Positions 55,097 through 63,490 of a stretch of 64,000 bases of DNA are shown here, piece after piece. A model generated the notes under the pieces. That model was given only the letters and a program-made list of their open reading frames with translations, made no database searches and was not told the origin of the DNA. The stretch comes from Paenibacillus albiflavus (GTDB taxonomy: Bacteria; Bacillota; Bacilli; Paenibacillales; NBRC-103111). A program made the translations under genes and the position numbers. Where the stretch lies: NCBI RefSeq assembly GCF_004344915.1, contig NZ_SKFG01000002.1, forward strand, positions 124,001-188,000. The letters run 5' to 3'. Within the stretch, counting starts at the first letter, position 1; each line of letters starts with the position of its first letter.

Positions 55097-56143
55097 TTGA
55101 CGGATCGTAAAGCTGCATTAGAAATGGCACTGCGCCAGATAGAAAAGCAATTCGGTAAAGGCTCCATCATGAAACTTGGAGAATCTGCACATTCAATAAT
55201 AGAAACTGTACCAAGTGGTTCCATTGCATTAGATATCGCATTAGGCGTAGGCGGCTTCCCGCGCGGACGTATTATTGAGGTATATGGACCTGAATCTTCA
55301 GGTAAAACAACGGTTGCTTTGCACGCGATTGCAGAAGTGCAGAGAACTGGTGGACAAGCTGCTTTCATCGATGCTGAGCATGCTTTGGACCCCAAATATG
55401 CTAGCGCATTAGGCATTAATATTGATGAATTGTTATTATCGCAGCCAGATACAGGTGAGCAGGCGCTTGAAATTGCAGAAGCTCTAGTACGCAGTGGTGC
55501 TGTGGATATTATCGTAGTCGATTCCGTTGCTGCACTTGTACCGAAGGCAGAGATTGAAGGCGATATGGGTGATTCTCATGTTGGCTTGCAAGCTCGTTTA
55601 ATGTCACAAGCACTACGTAAGCTATCAGGCGCAATTAATAAATCGAACGTTATCGCGATCTTTATTAACCAGCTTCGTGAGAAGATTGGCGTCATGTTCG
55701 GTAATCCTGAGACAACACCAGGTGGACGCGCGCTTAAATTCTATTCTTCCATTCGTCTTGATGTGCGTCGTATTGAGACATTGAAGCAAGGCAATGATAT
55801 GGTAGGGAATAGAACTAGAATTAAAGTAGTGAAGAATAAAGTAGCTCCTCCGTTCAAGCAAGCGGATATCGATATTATGTATGGTGAAGGTATTTCCAAG
55901 GAAGGCAGTATCATTGACATCGGAACTGAGATGGATATCGTGAACAAGAGTGGTGCATGGTATTCCTACAATAATGAGCGTCTTGGCCAAGGTCGTGAGA
56001 ATGCGAAGCAGTTCTTGAAGGAGAATCCTCAGATGGCTGACGAGATCGAGAAGAAAATTCGCGACAACAGCAATCTAGTGCCAACTGTAAACCATACAGA
56101 TGAAGTAGAAGAGGAAGAAGACTTCGAGCTGGAAGATCTATAA
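55097..56143 (+). CDS. recA: Recombinase RecA
   Basis: Strand-exchange protein and LexA co-protease. 348 aa: Walker [56 protein letters not shown] (loops L1/L2) and an acidic tail [14 protein letters not shown] 55097 gives [20 protein letters not shown], which aligns with the start of Bacillus RecA; GTG 55088, three codons earlier, sits too close to AAAGGA. Confidence 0.97.
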   Translation: MTDRKAALEMALRQIEKQFGKGSIMKLGESAHSIIETVPSGSIALDIALGVGGFPRGRIIEVYGPESSGKTTVALHAIAEVQRTGGQAAFIDAEHALDPKYASALGINIDELLLSQPDTGEQALEIAEALVRSGAVDIIVVDSVAALVPKAEIEGDMGDSHVGLQARLMSQALRKLSGAINKSNVIAIFINQLREKIGVMFGNPETTPGGRALKFYSSIRLDVRRIETLKQGNDMVGNRTRIKVVKNKVAPPFKQADIDIMYGEGISKEGSIIDIGTEMDIVNKSGAWYSYNNERLGQGRENAKQFLKENPQMADEIEKKIRDNSNLVPTVNHTDEVEEEEDFELEDL

Positions 56144-56210
56144 ACGATCAGATGAACGTGATGCTTCGATGTTATATGCAATTTTATAATTAGAAACGGT
56201 AGGTTAGATG

Positions 56211-56254
56211 AACAGCACTTTTACATCGAATGTATGTAGAAGTGCTGTTACTTT
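56211..56254 (+). terminator. Terminator after recA
   Basis: AACAGCACTT (56211-56220) pairs with AAGTGCTGTT (56240-56249); the loop adds ACAT/ATGT pairing. Tail ACTTTC is only moderately T-rich. Confidence 0.65.
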
Positions 56255-56335
56255 CATATAGGATGACAACATCAAGAATGGTCCATCATCACAGTACGCA
56301 CTATGCTATGTACAGAACGAGGAGGGGTGATCTGG

Positions 56336-57016
56336 ATGGAAGATAACGATCATAACCAATCCACACATGCCATTATTACCAAGGTGGAACTACAAGCGCG
56401 CAAGAAGAATCGATATAACATCTATATTAATGAAGAATATGCTTTCTCGCTTCATGAGGATATGCTGATCAAGCATCGCCTGATGAAGGGGGATTTAATA
56501 GATCGCACCTTATTGGAAAAGGTCATGCAGGATGAAGAACGTCATGCTGCTTACTTGAAGGGTCTAAGAATATTAGGTAGGAGACCGCATTCGAGACTGG
56601 AAATGAAACAGAAGCTAGGGCAATCTGGCTACGATGCTAGGGTGTGCGAATACGCAATTGAACGATTGCTTGAGCAGGGGTATTTGAATGATGCGATGTT
56701 CGCACAGCAGCTTGCGGATCAGCGGATAGCTTTCAATCATAAAGGGCGTAATTATGTTCGCTATGAGCTCAAAGCCAAGGGGATCAGTAAGGATGAAATT
56801 GCGCAGGCGCTTGAAGCACTGGACGATGATGCCGAATTTGAAGCAGCTCTGACACTTGCACAGCGTAAATGGAATAGTACATCTGGTACACAGGTCGATA
56901 AAAAGCGTAAAACAATGGGGCTATTGCTGCGCAGAGGCTATACGCAATCACTTGTCAGACGTGTCATGGAACATGTGCAGCAAACGACAGAATTCGATGA
57001 AGATCTATTTGATTAA
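56336..57016 (+). CDS. recX: RecX family regulator of RecA
   Basis: Helical repeat protein that binds RecA filaments and modulates them. 226 aa with AYLKGLRILGRRPHSRLEMK, EYAIERLLEQGYLNDAMFAQ and FNHKGRNYVRYELKAKGISK, the three-helix repeats of the family. ATG 56336 follows GAGGAGGGGTGAT. Adjacent to recA as in many bacteria, but a hairpin between them suggests separate or attenuated expression. Confidence 0.93.
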   Translation: MEDNDHNQSTHAIITKVELQARKKNRYNIYINEEYAFSLHEDMLIKHRLMKGDLIDRTLLEKVMQDEERHAAYLKGLRILGRRPHSRLEMKQKLGQSGYDARVCEYAIERLLEQGYLNDAMFAQQLADQRIAFNHKGRNYVRYELKAKGISKDEIAQALEALDDDAEFEAALTLAQRKWNSTSGTQVDKKRKTMGLLLRRGYTQSLVRRVMEHVQQTTEFDEDLFD

Positions 57017-57083
57017 GCAAGCTGAAGGTAATTCTCGAAATATAAGAATGTATAAGTTTTACACCATACATGGATATTTTTCG

Positions 57084-57127
57084 CAGAAACGCATCCGCCC
57101 ATCAGGAAAGTGAGACCGTTTCTTCTT
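57084..57127 (+). repeat. Half copy (hairpin 2) of the dispersed repeat, copy E
   Basis: AGAAACGCATCCG ... ACCGTTTCTTCTT: outer arms AGAAACG (57085-57091) and CGTTTCT match hairpin 2 of the complete copies; hairpin 1 is absent upstream. It lies about 70 bases after the recX stop. Confidence 0.75.
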
Positions 57128-57159
57128 ACTTAATCCAGTTATCTTGTTCACGTTACCTT

Positions 57160-57187
57160 GACAATCCTCTTCGACAAAAGCTAAAAT
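57160..57187 (+). promoter_or_regulatory. Candidate sigma-A promoter of rny
   Basis: Perfect TTGACA (57160-57165), a 16-base spacer, TAAAAT (57182-57187). It would give rny a leader of over 400 bases that includes repeat copy F. Confidence 0.5.
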
Positions 57188-57317
57188 AAAATTGTATATT
57201 TTCTATATCAATTTCATATTGTATTATGATTTTGATGGACTCATCGTAAAAAACGCCAATTTTTACTTATGGGTAATTGAACCAACAAGCACAGAGGATG
57301 CTGTGCGATAATCGTTC

Positions 57318-57411
57318 GTGATCTAGAATTTATAACTTTGATGTCATAAATTCTATAAATCACTTTAAGAAACGCCCCGTACTTGTAAGGACGGCATAAT
57401 CGTTACTTCTG
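57318..57411 (+). repeat. Two-hairpin dispersed repeat, copy F
   Basis: Outer stem GTGAT/ATCAC encloses AGAATTTAT (57325-57333) and ATAAATTCT (57346-57354). Hairpin 2: AAGAAACG (57367-57374) with CGTTACTTCT (57401-57410), enclosing CCGT/ACGG. The most diverged complete copy. Confidence 0.82.
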
Positions 57412-57608
57412 ACGAAAAACGGGATAAGCTTTGCTTGTCTTAGGTTTTATCATTAGGAATAAGACGATCGAAAGGCGCTTCAACTTGTCTGATTCATTTA
57501 CGGCAATGGAAAAGACTTATGCTGACAAAACAATTTAAAATCGGATTAAAAAACCGAACATCCCAAGATAACACTTGGAGAATCGACGGGGAGGTGAACT
57601 TAACGCCT

Positions 57609-59150
57609 ATGGAAGCCTGGGTATGGATCATCATCGTTCTCGTTGTTGGCTTCGTTTTCTTATGGATTGGTTATTTTATCCGCAAATCTCTTGCAGAAGC
57701 AAAAATTTCTAGTGCCGAAGTTGCAGCCGTTCAAATTAAAGAGTCAGCCATGAAAGATGCTGAAGCACTGAAGAAAGAAACGGTTCTGGAAGCTAAAGAT
57801 GAAGTGTATAAGCTCAGAACTGAAGCTGAAAAAGACATTCGTGAGCGTCGCAATGAAATGGGACGACAAGAAAGACGACTGTTGCAAAAAGAGGAATCGC
57901 TGGATAAGAAAATAGAATCTCTTGAACGAAAAGAGGAACAAGTCGCCAACAAAGAGAAACGAATTGAAGAAACACAAACACAGATTAGTGAACTGTATAA
58001 AGCACAAGTAGCTGAACTGGAACGAATTTCTGGTCTAACGATGGAGGAAGCGAAGAATATCATTCTGACCAATGTAGAACAAGAAGTTCGCCACGAAGCA
58101 GCTCAAATGATTAAAGAAATCGAAACACATGCTAAAGAAGAAGGCGACAAGAAAGCAAAAGAAGTAATTACTCTTGCGATCCAGCGCTGCGCTGCAGATC
58201 ACGTAGCCGAAACTACGGTATCTGTTGTATCCCTTCCGAATGAAGAGATGAAAGGCCGAATCATTGGTCGTGAAGGACGTAATATTCGTGCTCTTGAGAC
58301 GCTAACAGGTATCGATCTCATCATTGATGATACACCTGAAGCAGTTATTCTCTCAGGTTTTGATCCAATTCGTCGTGAAATTGCCCGCAATTCTCTTGAG
58401 AAATTAGTAGCGGATGGACGTATTCATCCAGCTCGTATCGAAGAGATGGTTGAGAAATCTCGTAAAGAGGTTGACGAGCGCATCCGTGAATACGGGGAGC
58501 AAGCAACTTTCGAGGTTGGCGTACACGGCTTGCATCCTGACCTTATCAAGATTCTGGGTAGACTTCGTTTCAGAACAAGTTATGGTCAGAATGTATTGAA
58601 ACACTCGATGGAAGTAGCTTATTTATCCGGATTGATGGCTGGAGAACTCGGTGAAGACGTAACTTTGGCGAAACGTGCCGGGCTTTTACATGACATTGGT
58701 AAGGCGCTTGATCACGAGGTTGAAGGATCACATGTTGAGATTGGTGTTGAAATCGGGAAGAAATACAAGGAACATCCTGTTGTTATCAACGCGATTGCAT
58801 CCCACCATGGAGACTGTGAAGCAACTTCGATCATTGCGATGCTGGTTGGTGCAGCTGATGCTTTATCAGCAGCTAGACCAGGAGCAAGACGTGAGACACT
58901 TGAGACGTACATCAGACGACTTGAGAAGCTCGAAGAAATTACGGAGTCATTCGAAGGTGTTGAGAAATCATACGCAATTCAAGCAGGACGTGAAGTGCGT
59001 GTCATGGTACAGCCTGAGAAAATTGACGATACGGAATCATTCCGCTTAGCGCGCGATATCACGAAGAAAATTGAAGAAGAGCTCGATTATCCGGGTCACA
59101 TTAAAGTAACCGTAATCCGTGAAACACGTGCTGTTGAATACGCGAAGTAA
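57609..59150 (+). CDS. rny: Ribonuclease Y
   Basis: Membrane-anchored endoribonuclease starting much of mRNA decay. 513 aa: N-terminal membrane helix (about residues 5-25), a coiled coil of about 150 residues, KH domain ([20 protein letters not shown]), HD domain ([20 protein letters not shown] and IASHHGD), and the end [17 protein letters not shown] 57609 gives a protein that lines up with Bacillus RNase Y at the membrane helix; GGGGAGGTG is 12 bases upstream, a long spacing. An in-frame GTG (57594) overlaps that site. Confidence 0.96.
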   Translation: MEAWVWIIIVLVVGFVFLWIGYFIRKSLAEAKISSAEVAAVQIKESAMKDAEALKKETVLEAKDEVYKLRTEAEKDIRERRNEMGRQERRLLQKEESLDKKIESLERKEEQVANKEKRIEETQTQISELYKAQVAELERISGLTMEEAKNIILTNVEQEVRHEAAQMIKEIETHAKEEGDKKAKEVITLAIQRCAADHVAETTVSVVSLPNEEMKGRIIGREGRNIRALETLTGIDLIIDDTPEAVILSGFDPIRREIARNSLEKLVADGRIHPARIEEMVEKSRKEVDERIREYGEQATFEVGVHGLHPDLIKILGRLRFRTSYGQNVLKHSMEVAYLSGLMAGELGEDVTLAKRAGLLHDIGKALDHEVEGSHVEIGVEIGKKYKEHPVVINAIASHHGDCEATSIIAMLVGAADALSAARPGARRETLETYIRRLEKLEEITESFEGVEKSYAIQAGREVRVMVQPEKIDDTESFRLARDITKKIEEELDYPGHIKVTVIRETRAVEYAK

Positions 59151-59163
59151 ATAGTTTACACTA

Positions 59164-59198
59164 GAAAAGTGGCTGACATAGCCACTTTTCATTTTGTC
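59164..59198 (+). terminator. Terminator after rny
   Basis: Perfect 11-bp stem GAAAAGTGGCT (59164-59174) / AGCCACTTTTC (59180-59190), then ATTTTGTC. Confidence 0.8.
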
Positions 59199-59254
59199 TA
59201 GAGTCTAGAATAACCTTAAATAGATAGACGCAAAATTGTGCAAGTTGGGAGTGG

Positions 59255-60055
59255 ATGGTCATTCAAGTTATATTTATTGGAGATATCGTCGGTTCAGTCG
59301 GTCGTAAGGCACTTCGTGCGGTATTGCCTGCCATTAAGACGCAGTATCCTCGCGCTTTGTTAATTGCGAATGGGGAGAATGCAGCTGGTGGACGCGGAAT
59401 TACGCAGCAGATTGCAAGAGAATTCTATGAGCAAGGAATTAGCGCGATCACACTCGGTAATCACACATGGGATCAGAAGGAAATCTTCGATTTCATTGAT
59501 GATGAGAGCCGAATGATCAGACCCGCCAATTTCCCTGAAGGAACACCTGGTCTTGGTTCAACAGTAGTTAAGGCCAAAGAAGGGGAAGTGCTCTTAATCA
59601 ATCTGCAGGGACGTACTTTTCTTCCGCCGATTGATTGCCCATTCCGTAAGGTGGATGAGATCCTAGAGGAAGCACAGGGCCGTTATAAATACATTATCGT
59701 TGATTTCCATGCGGAAGCGACGTCTGAGAAGATAGCCATGGGCTGGTATTTGGATGGAAGAGTATCTGCTGTCGTCGGCACGCACACACATGTACAAACA
59801 CATGATGAGCGTATTCTGCCGCACGGAACGGCTTGTTTAACTGATATTGGGATGGTTGGGCCAAGAGATGGTATTCTGGGAATGGAACGGAATGCAGTGA
59901 TTCAAAAATTTGTCACGCAGCTGCCTGTTCGCTTTAATGTAGATGAGGGCAAATGGCATTTCCATGCAGTATTTATCGAATTTAACGACTCAACTGGACT
60001 AGCAGAATCAATTAAATTGATTCGTTATGACGAAGATAGTTTTATTTTTGCATAA
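59255..60055 (+). CDS. ymdB: YmdB family metallophosphoesterase
   Basis: 266 aa calcineurin-like phosphoesterase; B. subtilis YmdB hydrolyses cyclic nucleotides and affects biofilm and motility decisions, and is encoded next to rny. Metal motifs: IFIGDIVGSVGRKAL, NGENAAGGRGIT, LGNHTWDQKEIFDF, DFHAEATSEKIAM and VVGTHTHVQTHDERIL. ATG 59255 is close to GGGAG (59247-59251). Separated from rny by a terminator. Confidence 0.95.
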   Translation: MVIQVIFIGDIVGSVGRKALRAVLPAIKTQYPRALLIANGENAAGGRGITQQIAREFYEQGISAITLGNHTWDQKEIFDFIDDESRMIRPANFPEGTPGLGSTVVKAKEGEVLLINLQGRTFLPPIDCPFRKVDEILEEAQGRYKYIIVDFHAEATSEKIAMGWYLDGRVSAVVGTHTHVQTHDERILPHGTACLTDIGMVGPRDGILGMERNAVIQKFVTQLPVRFNVDEGKWHFHAVFIEFNDSTGLAESIKLIRYDEDSFIFA

Positions 60056-60081
60056 TCTTTTTTAATCCTGAGTTGGAAGAA

Positions 60082-60109
60082 GAAGGAATTTAGGGTTCCC
60101 TTCGCGAAT
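60082..60109 (+). promoter_or_regulatory. Sigma-H promoter of spoVS
   Basis: GAAGGAATT (60082-60090) fits the sigma-H minus-35 RnAGGAwww. After 12 bases, CGCGAAT (60103-60109) fits RnnGAAT except for its first base. B. subtilis spoVS is known to be sigma-H-controlled. Confidence 0.6.
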
Positions 60110-60157
60110 AGACATGATAATGGAATTTATTAGCTATTCCTAGGGAGGAACTTATTC

Positions 60158-60418
60158 ATGGAAGTATTAAAAGTTTCAGCAAAATCCAATCCAAACTCCG
60201 TAGCAGGTGCACTTGCTGGCGTGCTACGGGAACGTGGTGCCGCAGAGCTTCAAGCGATTGGAGCGGGTGCGCTAAATCAAGCAATCAAGGCAGTTGCAAT
60301 TGCTCGAGGATTCGTAGCGCCTAGTGGAGTAGACTTAATTTGTGTACCAGCTTTCACAGACATTGTCATAGACGGAGAAGATCGTACAGCAATTAAGCTG
60401 ATCGTAGAGCCTCGATAG
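60158..60418 (+). CDS. spoVS: Stage V sporulation protein S
   Basis: 86 aa Alba-like protein, nearly invariant in sporeformers (MEVLKVSAKSNPNSVAGALA, GAGALNQAIKAVAIARGFVA, AFTDIVIDGEDRTAIKL). Affects septation and coat assembly in B. subtilis. ATG 60158 follows AGGGAGG. Confidence 0.97.
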   Translation: MEVLKVSAKSNPNSVAGALAGVLRERGAAELQAIGAGALNQAIKAVAIARGFVAPSGVDLICVPAFTDIVIDGEDRTAIKLIVEPR

Positions 60419-60434
60419 TGGTATAATCCAAAGA

Positions 60435-60458
60435 GAGCCCTGAATAAGGGCTTTTCTT
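60435..60458 (+). terminator. Terminator after spoVS
   Basis: AGCCCT (60436-60441) / AGGGCT (60447-60452) with a 5-base loop and tail TTTCTTT. It lies only about 45 bases before the next gene start. Confidence 0.65.
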
Positions 60459-60502
60459 TATGAATAAATGATAAAACATAATTTACGGAGGTGTGTGAAG
60501 AA

Positions 60503-61447
60503 ATGGTAATCGATGGACATTGCGATGTCTTGTATAAGTTATTCAGCAACAAGCAATTGCAGTTTGATGCGCATGGTCAGGATATCATCCTTCAAGCAGG
60601 CCTGCCTAGACTTATTGAAGGCGGCGTTAAGCTGCAGTTCTGTGCCATTTTTATAGATGAGGATGAGGTTGGAACGCCTACATTCAGACATGTACTCGAA
60701 TATGTAGACATATACGATAAGCAGCTGTTAAGTCAGCCGATGATTCATCCTGTACTTAGCAAAGCTGACCTATCTGTGATGAATGAAGATGGTAAACTCG
60801 GAACCTTATTACATATCGAGGGTGCTGATGCTTTAGAAGGCGATCTCATGCTGCTTCGTATGGTTTACCGATTAGGTGTTCGGACGATGGGGCTCACTTG
60901 GAATTATAGCAATTGGGCGGCGGATGGAGCCGTAGAGCCAAGACAAGGCGGTCTGACAACGAAGGGCAGAAAATTCATTCGAGAGTGCGAACGAATTGGC
61001 ATTATCCTGGACGTTTCTCATTTATCAGAACGCGCTTTTTGGGATTTGGAAAAAGAAACCAAAAAGCCATTTTTTGCATCCCATTCAAATGTTTATGATA
61101 TTTGTCCGCATAATCGCAATTTGCGGCGTGACCAGCTTCAAGCGATCCTCGATCGTGATGGTCTTGTCGGGCTTACATTTGTTCCTTATTTTGTAAAACA
61201 GGATAAGGATGCAACGATCGATGATTTCTTAAGACATGTCGATTATGTGTGTGCGCTTGGCGGCGCGGATAAGCTGGCATTTGGTTCGGATTTTGATGGA
61301 TTTTCTCAAATGATTCCTGGACTTGAGCATGCTGGCCATTTCGTGAACTTAGCGAATGAACTGTATAAGCGGTATAAGCCGGAAGAAGTAGAAGGCTTCT
61401 TATTTGGAAATTGGCATCGTTTTTTAAGTCATAATTTGCCAGATTAA
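60503..61447 (+). CDS. Membrane dipeptidase family (peptidase M19)
   Basis: 314 aa zinc dipeptidase of the renal-dipeptidase family, with no signal peptide here, so cytoplasmic. Metal ligands: HxD in MVIDGHCDVLYKL, the bridging Glu in LLHIEGADALEGD, His in FFASHSNVYDICPHNRNLRR, and Asp in FGSDFDGFSQM. Start ATG 60503 is nine bases after CGGAGGTG. Relatives split dipeptides, including some D-amino-acid peptides, so peptidoglycan or pyrroloquinoline-related roles are possible; the substrate is not evident from sequence. It sits between spoVS and korA in the same direction. Confidence 0.92.
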   Translation: MVIDGHCDVLYKLFSNKQLQFDAHGQDIILQAGLPRLIEGGVKLQFCAIFIDEDEVGTPTFRHVLEYVDIYDKQLLSQPMIHPVLSKADLSVMNEDGKLGTLLHIEGADALEGDLMLLRMVYRLGVRTMGLTWNYSNWAADGAVEPRQGGLTTKGRKFIRECERIGIILDVSHLSERAFWDLEKETKKPFFASHSNVYDICPHNRNLRRDQLQAILDRDGLVGLTFVPYFVKQDKDATIDDFLRHVDYVCALGGADKLAFGSDFDGFSQMIPGLEHAGHFVNLANELYKRYKPEEVEGFLFGNWHRFLSHNLPD

Positions 61448-61753
61448 GACTTAAAATCCATCTAAATATTAGATAGATTTAATCTAAAAATAGAATGTTA
61501 CTAAATTAGCTCAACTACTTGTATTTTCTGTGAAGAAGGCATAAAATTTTATTTATAGATATATTAGAAAATTTTTATTTGTGAATTAGTGGTGCAATTG
61601 TCTACCATAAATCATTGATTCACACACGATATGAAGAAACGTAATTGTCGCTTTATGGCAATTAAGCTGTTTTCTCATGTTTTCATATTCATATCTAATC
61701 TACTCAATTTATGCGCTATCTAAAAAGCTGCAAAACAAAAGGAGAGGACGCAA
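61448..61753 (+). other. AT-rich gap before korA
   Basis: About 306 bases without a gene. Just after the dipeptidase stop ATCTAA/TTAGAT can form a short hairpin. TTGTAT (61519-61524), a 17-base spacer and TAAAAT (61542-61547) is a possible sigma-A promoter, but chance matches are likely in such AT-rich sequence. The korA ribosome site GGAGAGGA ends the gap. Confidence 0.45.
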
Positions 61754-63490
61754 GTGATTAGTCAGTTGTCTTGGAAAATCGGAGGTCAGCAGGGAGAAGG
61801 GGTCGAAAGTACAGACCGCATTTTCTCAACTGCCCTTAATCGGCTTGGCTACTATTTGTATGGCTATCGTCATTTTTCTTCAAGAATTAAAGGTGGTCAC
61901 ACAAACAACAAGATTCGTATTTCGACAAAGCCAATTCGCTCGATATCCGATGATTTAGACATCTTGGTTGCATTTGACCAAGAAACGATCGATCTTAATG
62001 CGCACGAGCTCGGCAGCACAGGTGTTATTGTTGCTGATGCAAAATTCAATCCGACTTTACCTGAGGGGGTTAAAGCTAGATTGTTCCCTGTACCTATTAC
62101 AGCAATCGCTGAAGATTTAGGTACATCATTATTTAAGAATATGGCAGCTTCGGGTGCTTCATGGGCATTGCTCGGTTTACCACTAGAAGTATTCAATAAA
62201 GCAGTAGAAGAGGAATATGGTCGTAAAGGCGCTGCTGTCGTAGAGAAAAACATTGAGGCAGTTCGCAAAGGTGCTGAGTTCGTATTAGAGCTAGCTGGCG
62301 GTCCAATTCCAGAATTACAATTAGAACCTGCAGACGGTGAAGAAAAACTATTTATTATCGGTAATGATGCAATCGCACTAGGTGCAGTAGCTGCTGGTTG
62401 CCGCTTCATGCCTGCATATCCAATCACACCTGCTTCTGAAATTATGGAGTATTTAACTAAAACGCTTCCAAAACACGGCGGCTCTGTTATCCAAACAGAA
62501 GATGAGATCGCTGCTGTAACGATGGCAATTGGTGCTGGCTATGGTGGGGCGCGTGCTATGACTGCATCCGCTGGCCCTGGTCTATCACTAATGACTGAAG
62601 CTATTGGTCTGGCGGGTATTACGGAAACGCCTGTTGTTATCGTTGATACGCAACGCGGTGGCCCAAGTACAGGTCTTCCAACAAAGCAAGAGCAAAGTGA
62701 CTTGAATGCAATGATCTATAGCACGCATGGTGAGATTCCCAAAATCGTGCTTGCACCAAGTACAATTGAAGAGTGTTTCTACGATACTATCGAAGCATTC
62801 AATCTAGCTGAACAATATCAATGTCCTGTTATTCTATTAACAGACTTACAATTATCATTAGGTAAACAATCTTCCGCACTGCTTGATTATGACAAAATTG
62901 TAATCGATCGCGGTAGATTAGTTACAGAGGCTCCACAGCTTGGAGAAAACGAACTATTTAAGCGCTATGAATTTACAGAGGATGGAATTTCACCTCGTAT
63001 TCTTCCTGGTGTGAAGAACGGTATTCACCACGTAACTGGTGTTGAGCACGATCAAGCTGGTCGTCCATCAGAGAGCCCAGTTAATCGTAAGAAAATGATG
63101 GATAAACGTATGGAAAAAATGAAGCACGTGAAAGTGACCAATCCTTTCCTAATTGATGCTCCTGAAGAGAATCCAGATTTACTGATTATTGGTATGGGTT
63201 CAACTGGTGGTACAATTGACGAAGCTAGAGGACGTTTAAGTGCAGATGGTATTACTACGAATCACTTGCAAATGCGCCTTATGCATCCGTTCCCAGCAGA
63301 TGAGCTTAAGCCTTTCATCGAGAAAGCTAAGAAGGTTGTTGTTGTTGAGAATAACGCAACTGGTCAGTTAGCTAATCTGATTAAGCTTAACCTAGGTAAC
63401 CACGATAAAATCGAGAACCTGCTTAAGTATAATGGTAATCCGTTCTTACCAGCAGAAATTCATGAAGAATGTAAGGGGATGGCACTCTAA
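61754..63490 (+). CDS. korA: 2-oxoacid:acceptor oxidoreductase, fused gamma-alpha subunit
   Basis: Part of a ferredoxin-linked 2-oxoacid oxidoreductase (probably 2-oxoglutarate), with the beta subunit next. 578 aa: residues 1-190 are the gamma domain (GGQQGEGVESTDRIFSTALN, SRIKGGHTNNKIRIS), residues 200-450 the alpha/pyrimidine-binding domain (FMPAYPITPASEIMEYL, QTEDEIAAVTMAIGAGYGGA, TASAGPGLSLMTEAIGLAG), then domain II (HPFPADELKPFIEKAKKVVV). The YPITPSSE-like motif is YPITPASE. GTG 61754 follows GGAGAGGA. Stop overlaps korB (TAATG). Confidence 0.93.
   Translation: MISQLSWKIGGQQGEGVESTDRIFSTALNRLGYYLYGYRHFSSRIKGGHTNNKIRISTKPIRSISDDLDILVAFDQETIDLNAHELGSTGVIVADAKFNPTLPEGVKARLFPVPITAIAEDLGTSLFKNMAASGASWALLGLPLEVFNKAVEEEYGRKGAAVVEKNIEAVRKGAEFVLELAGGPIPELQLEPADGEEKLFIIGNDAIALGAVAAGCRFMPAYPITPASEIMEYLTKTLPKHGGSVIQTEDEIAAVTMAIGAGYGGARAMTASAGPGLSLMTEAIGLAGITETPVVIVDTQRGGPSTGLPTKQEQSDLNAMIYSTHGEIPKIVLAPSTIEECFYDTIEAFNLAEQYQCPVILLTDLQLSLGKQSSALLDYDKIVIDRGRLVTEAPQLGENELFKRYEFTEDGISPRILPGVKNGIHHVTGVEHDQAGRPSESPVNRKKMMDKRMEKMKHVKVTNPFLIDAPEENPDLLIIGMGSTGGTIDEARGRLSADGITTNHLQMRLMHPFPADELKPFIEKAKKVVVVENNATGQLANLIKLNLGNHDKIENLLKYNGNPFLPAEIHEECKGMAL

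Larger units (their letters stand above)
57017..57608 (+). other. Long recX-rny intergenic region
   Basis: About 590 bases without a gene. It holds a half copy (57084-57127) and a full copy (57318-57411) of the dispersed repeat, a sigma-A promoter between them, and an AT-rich stretch at 57166-57260. The in-frame codons from 57519 upstream of rny are probably leader, not protein. Confidence 0.7.
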
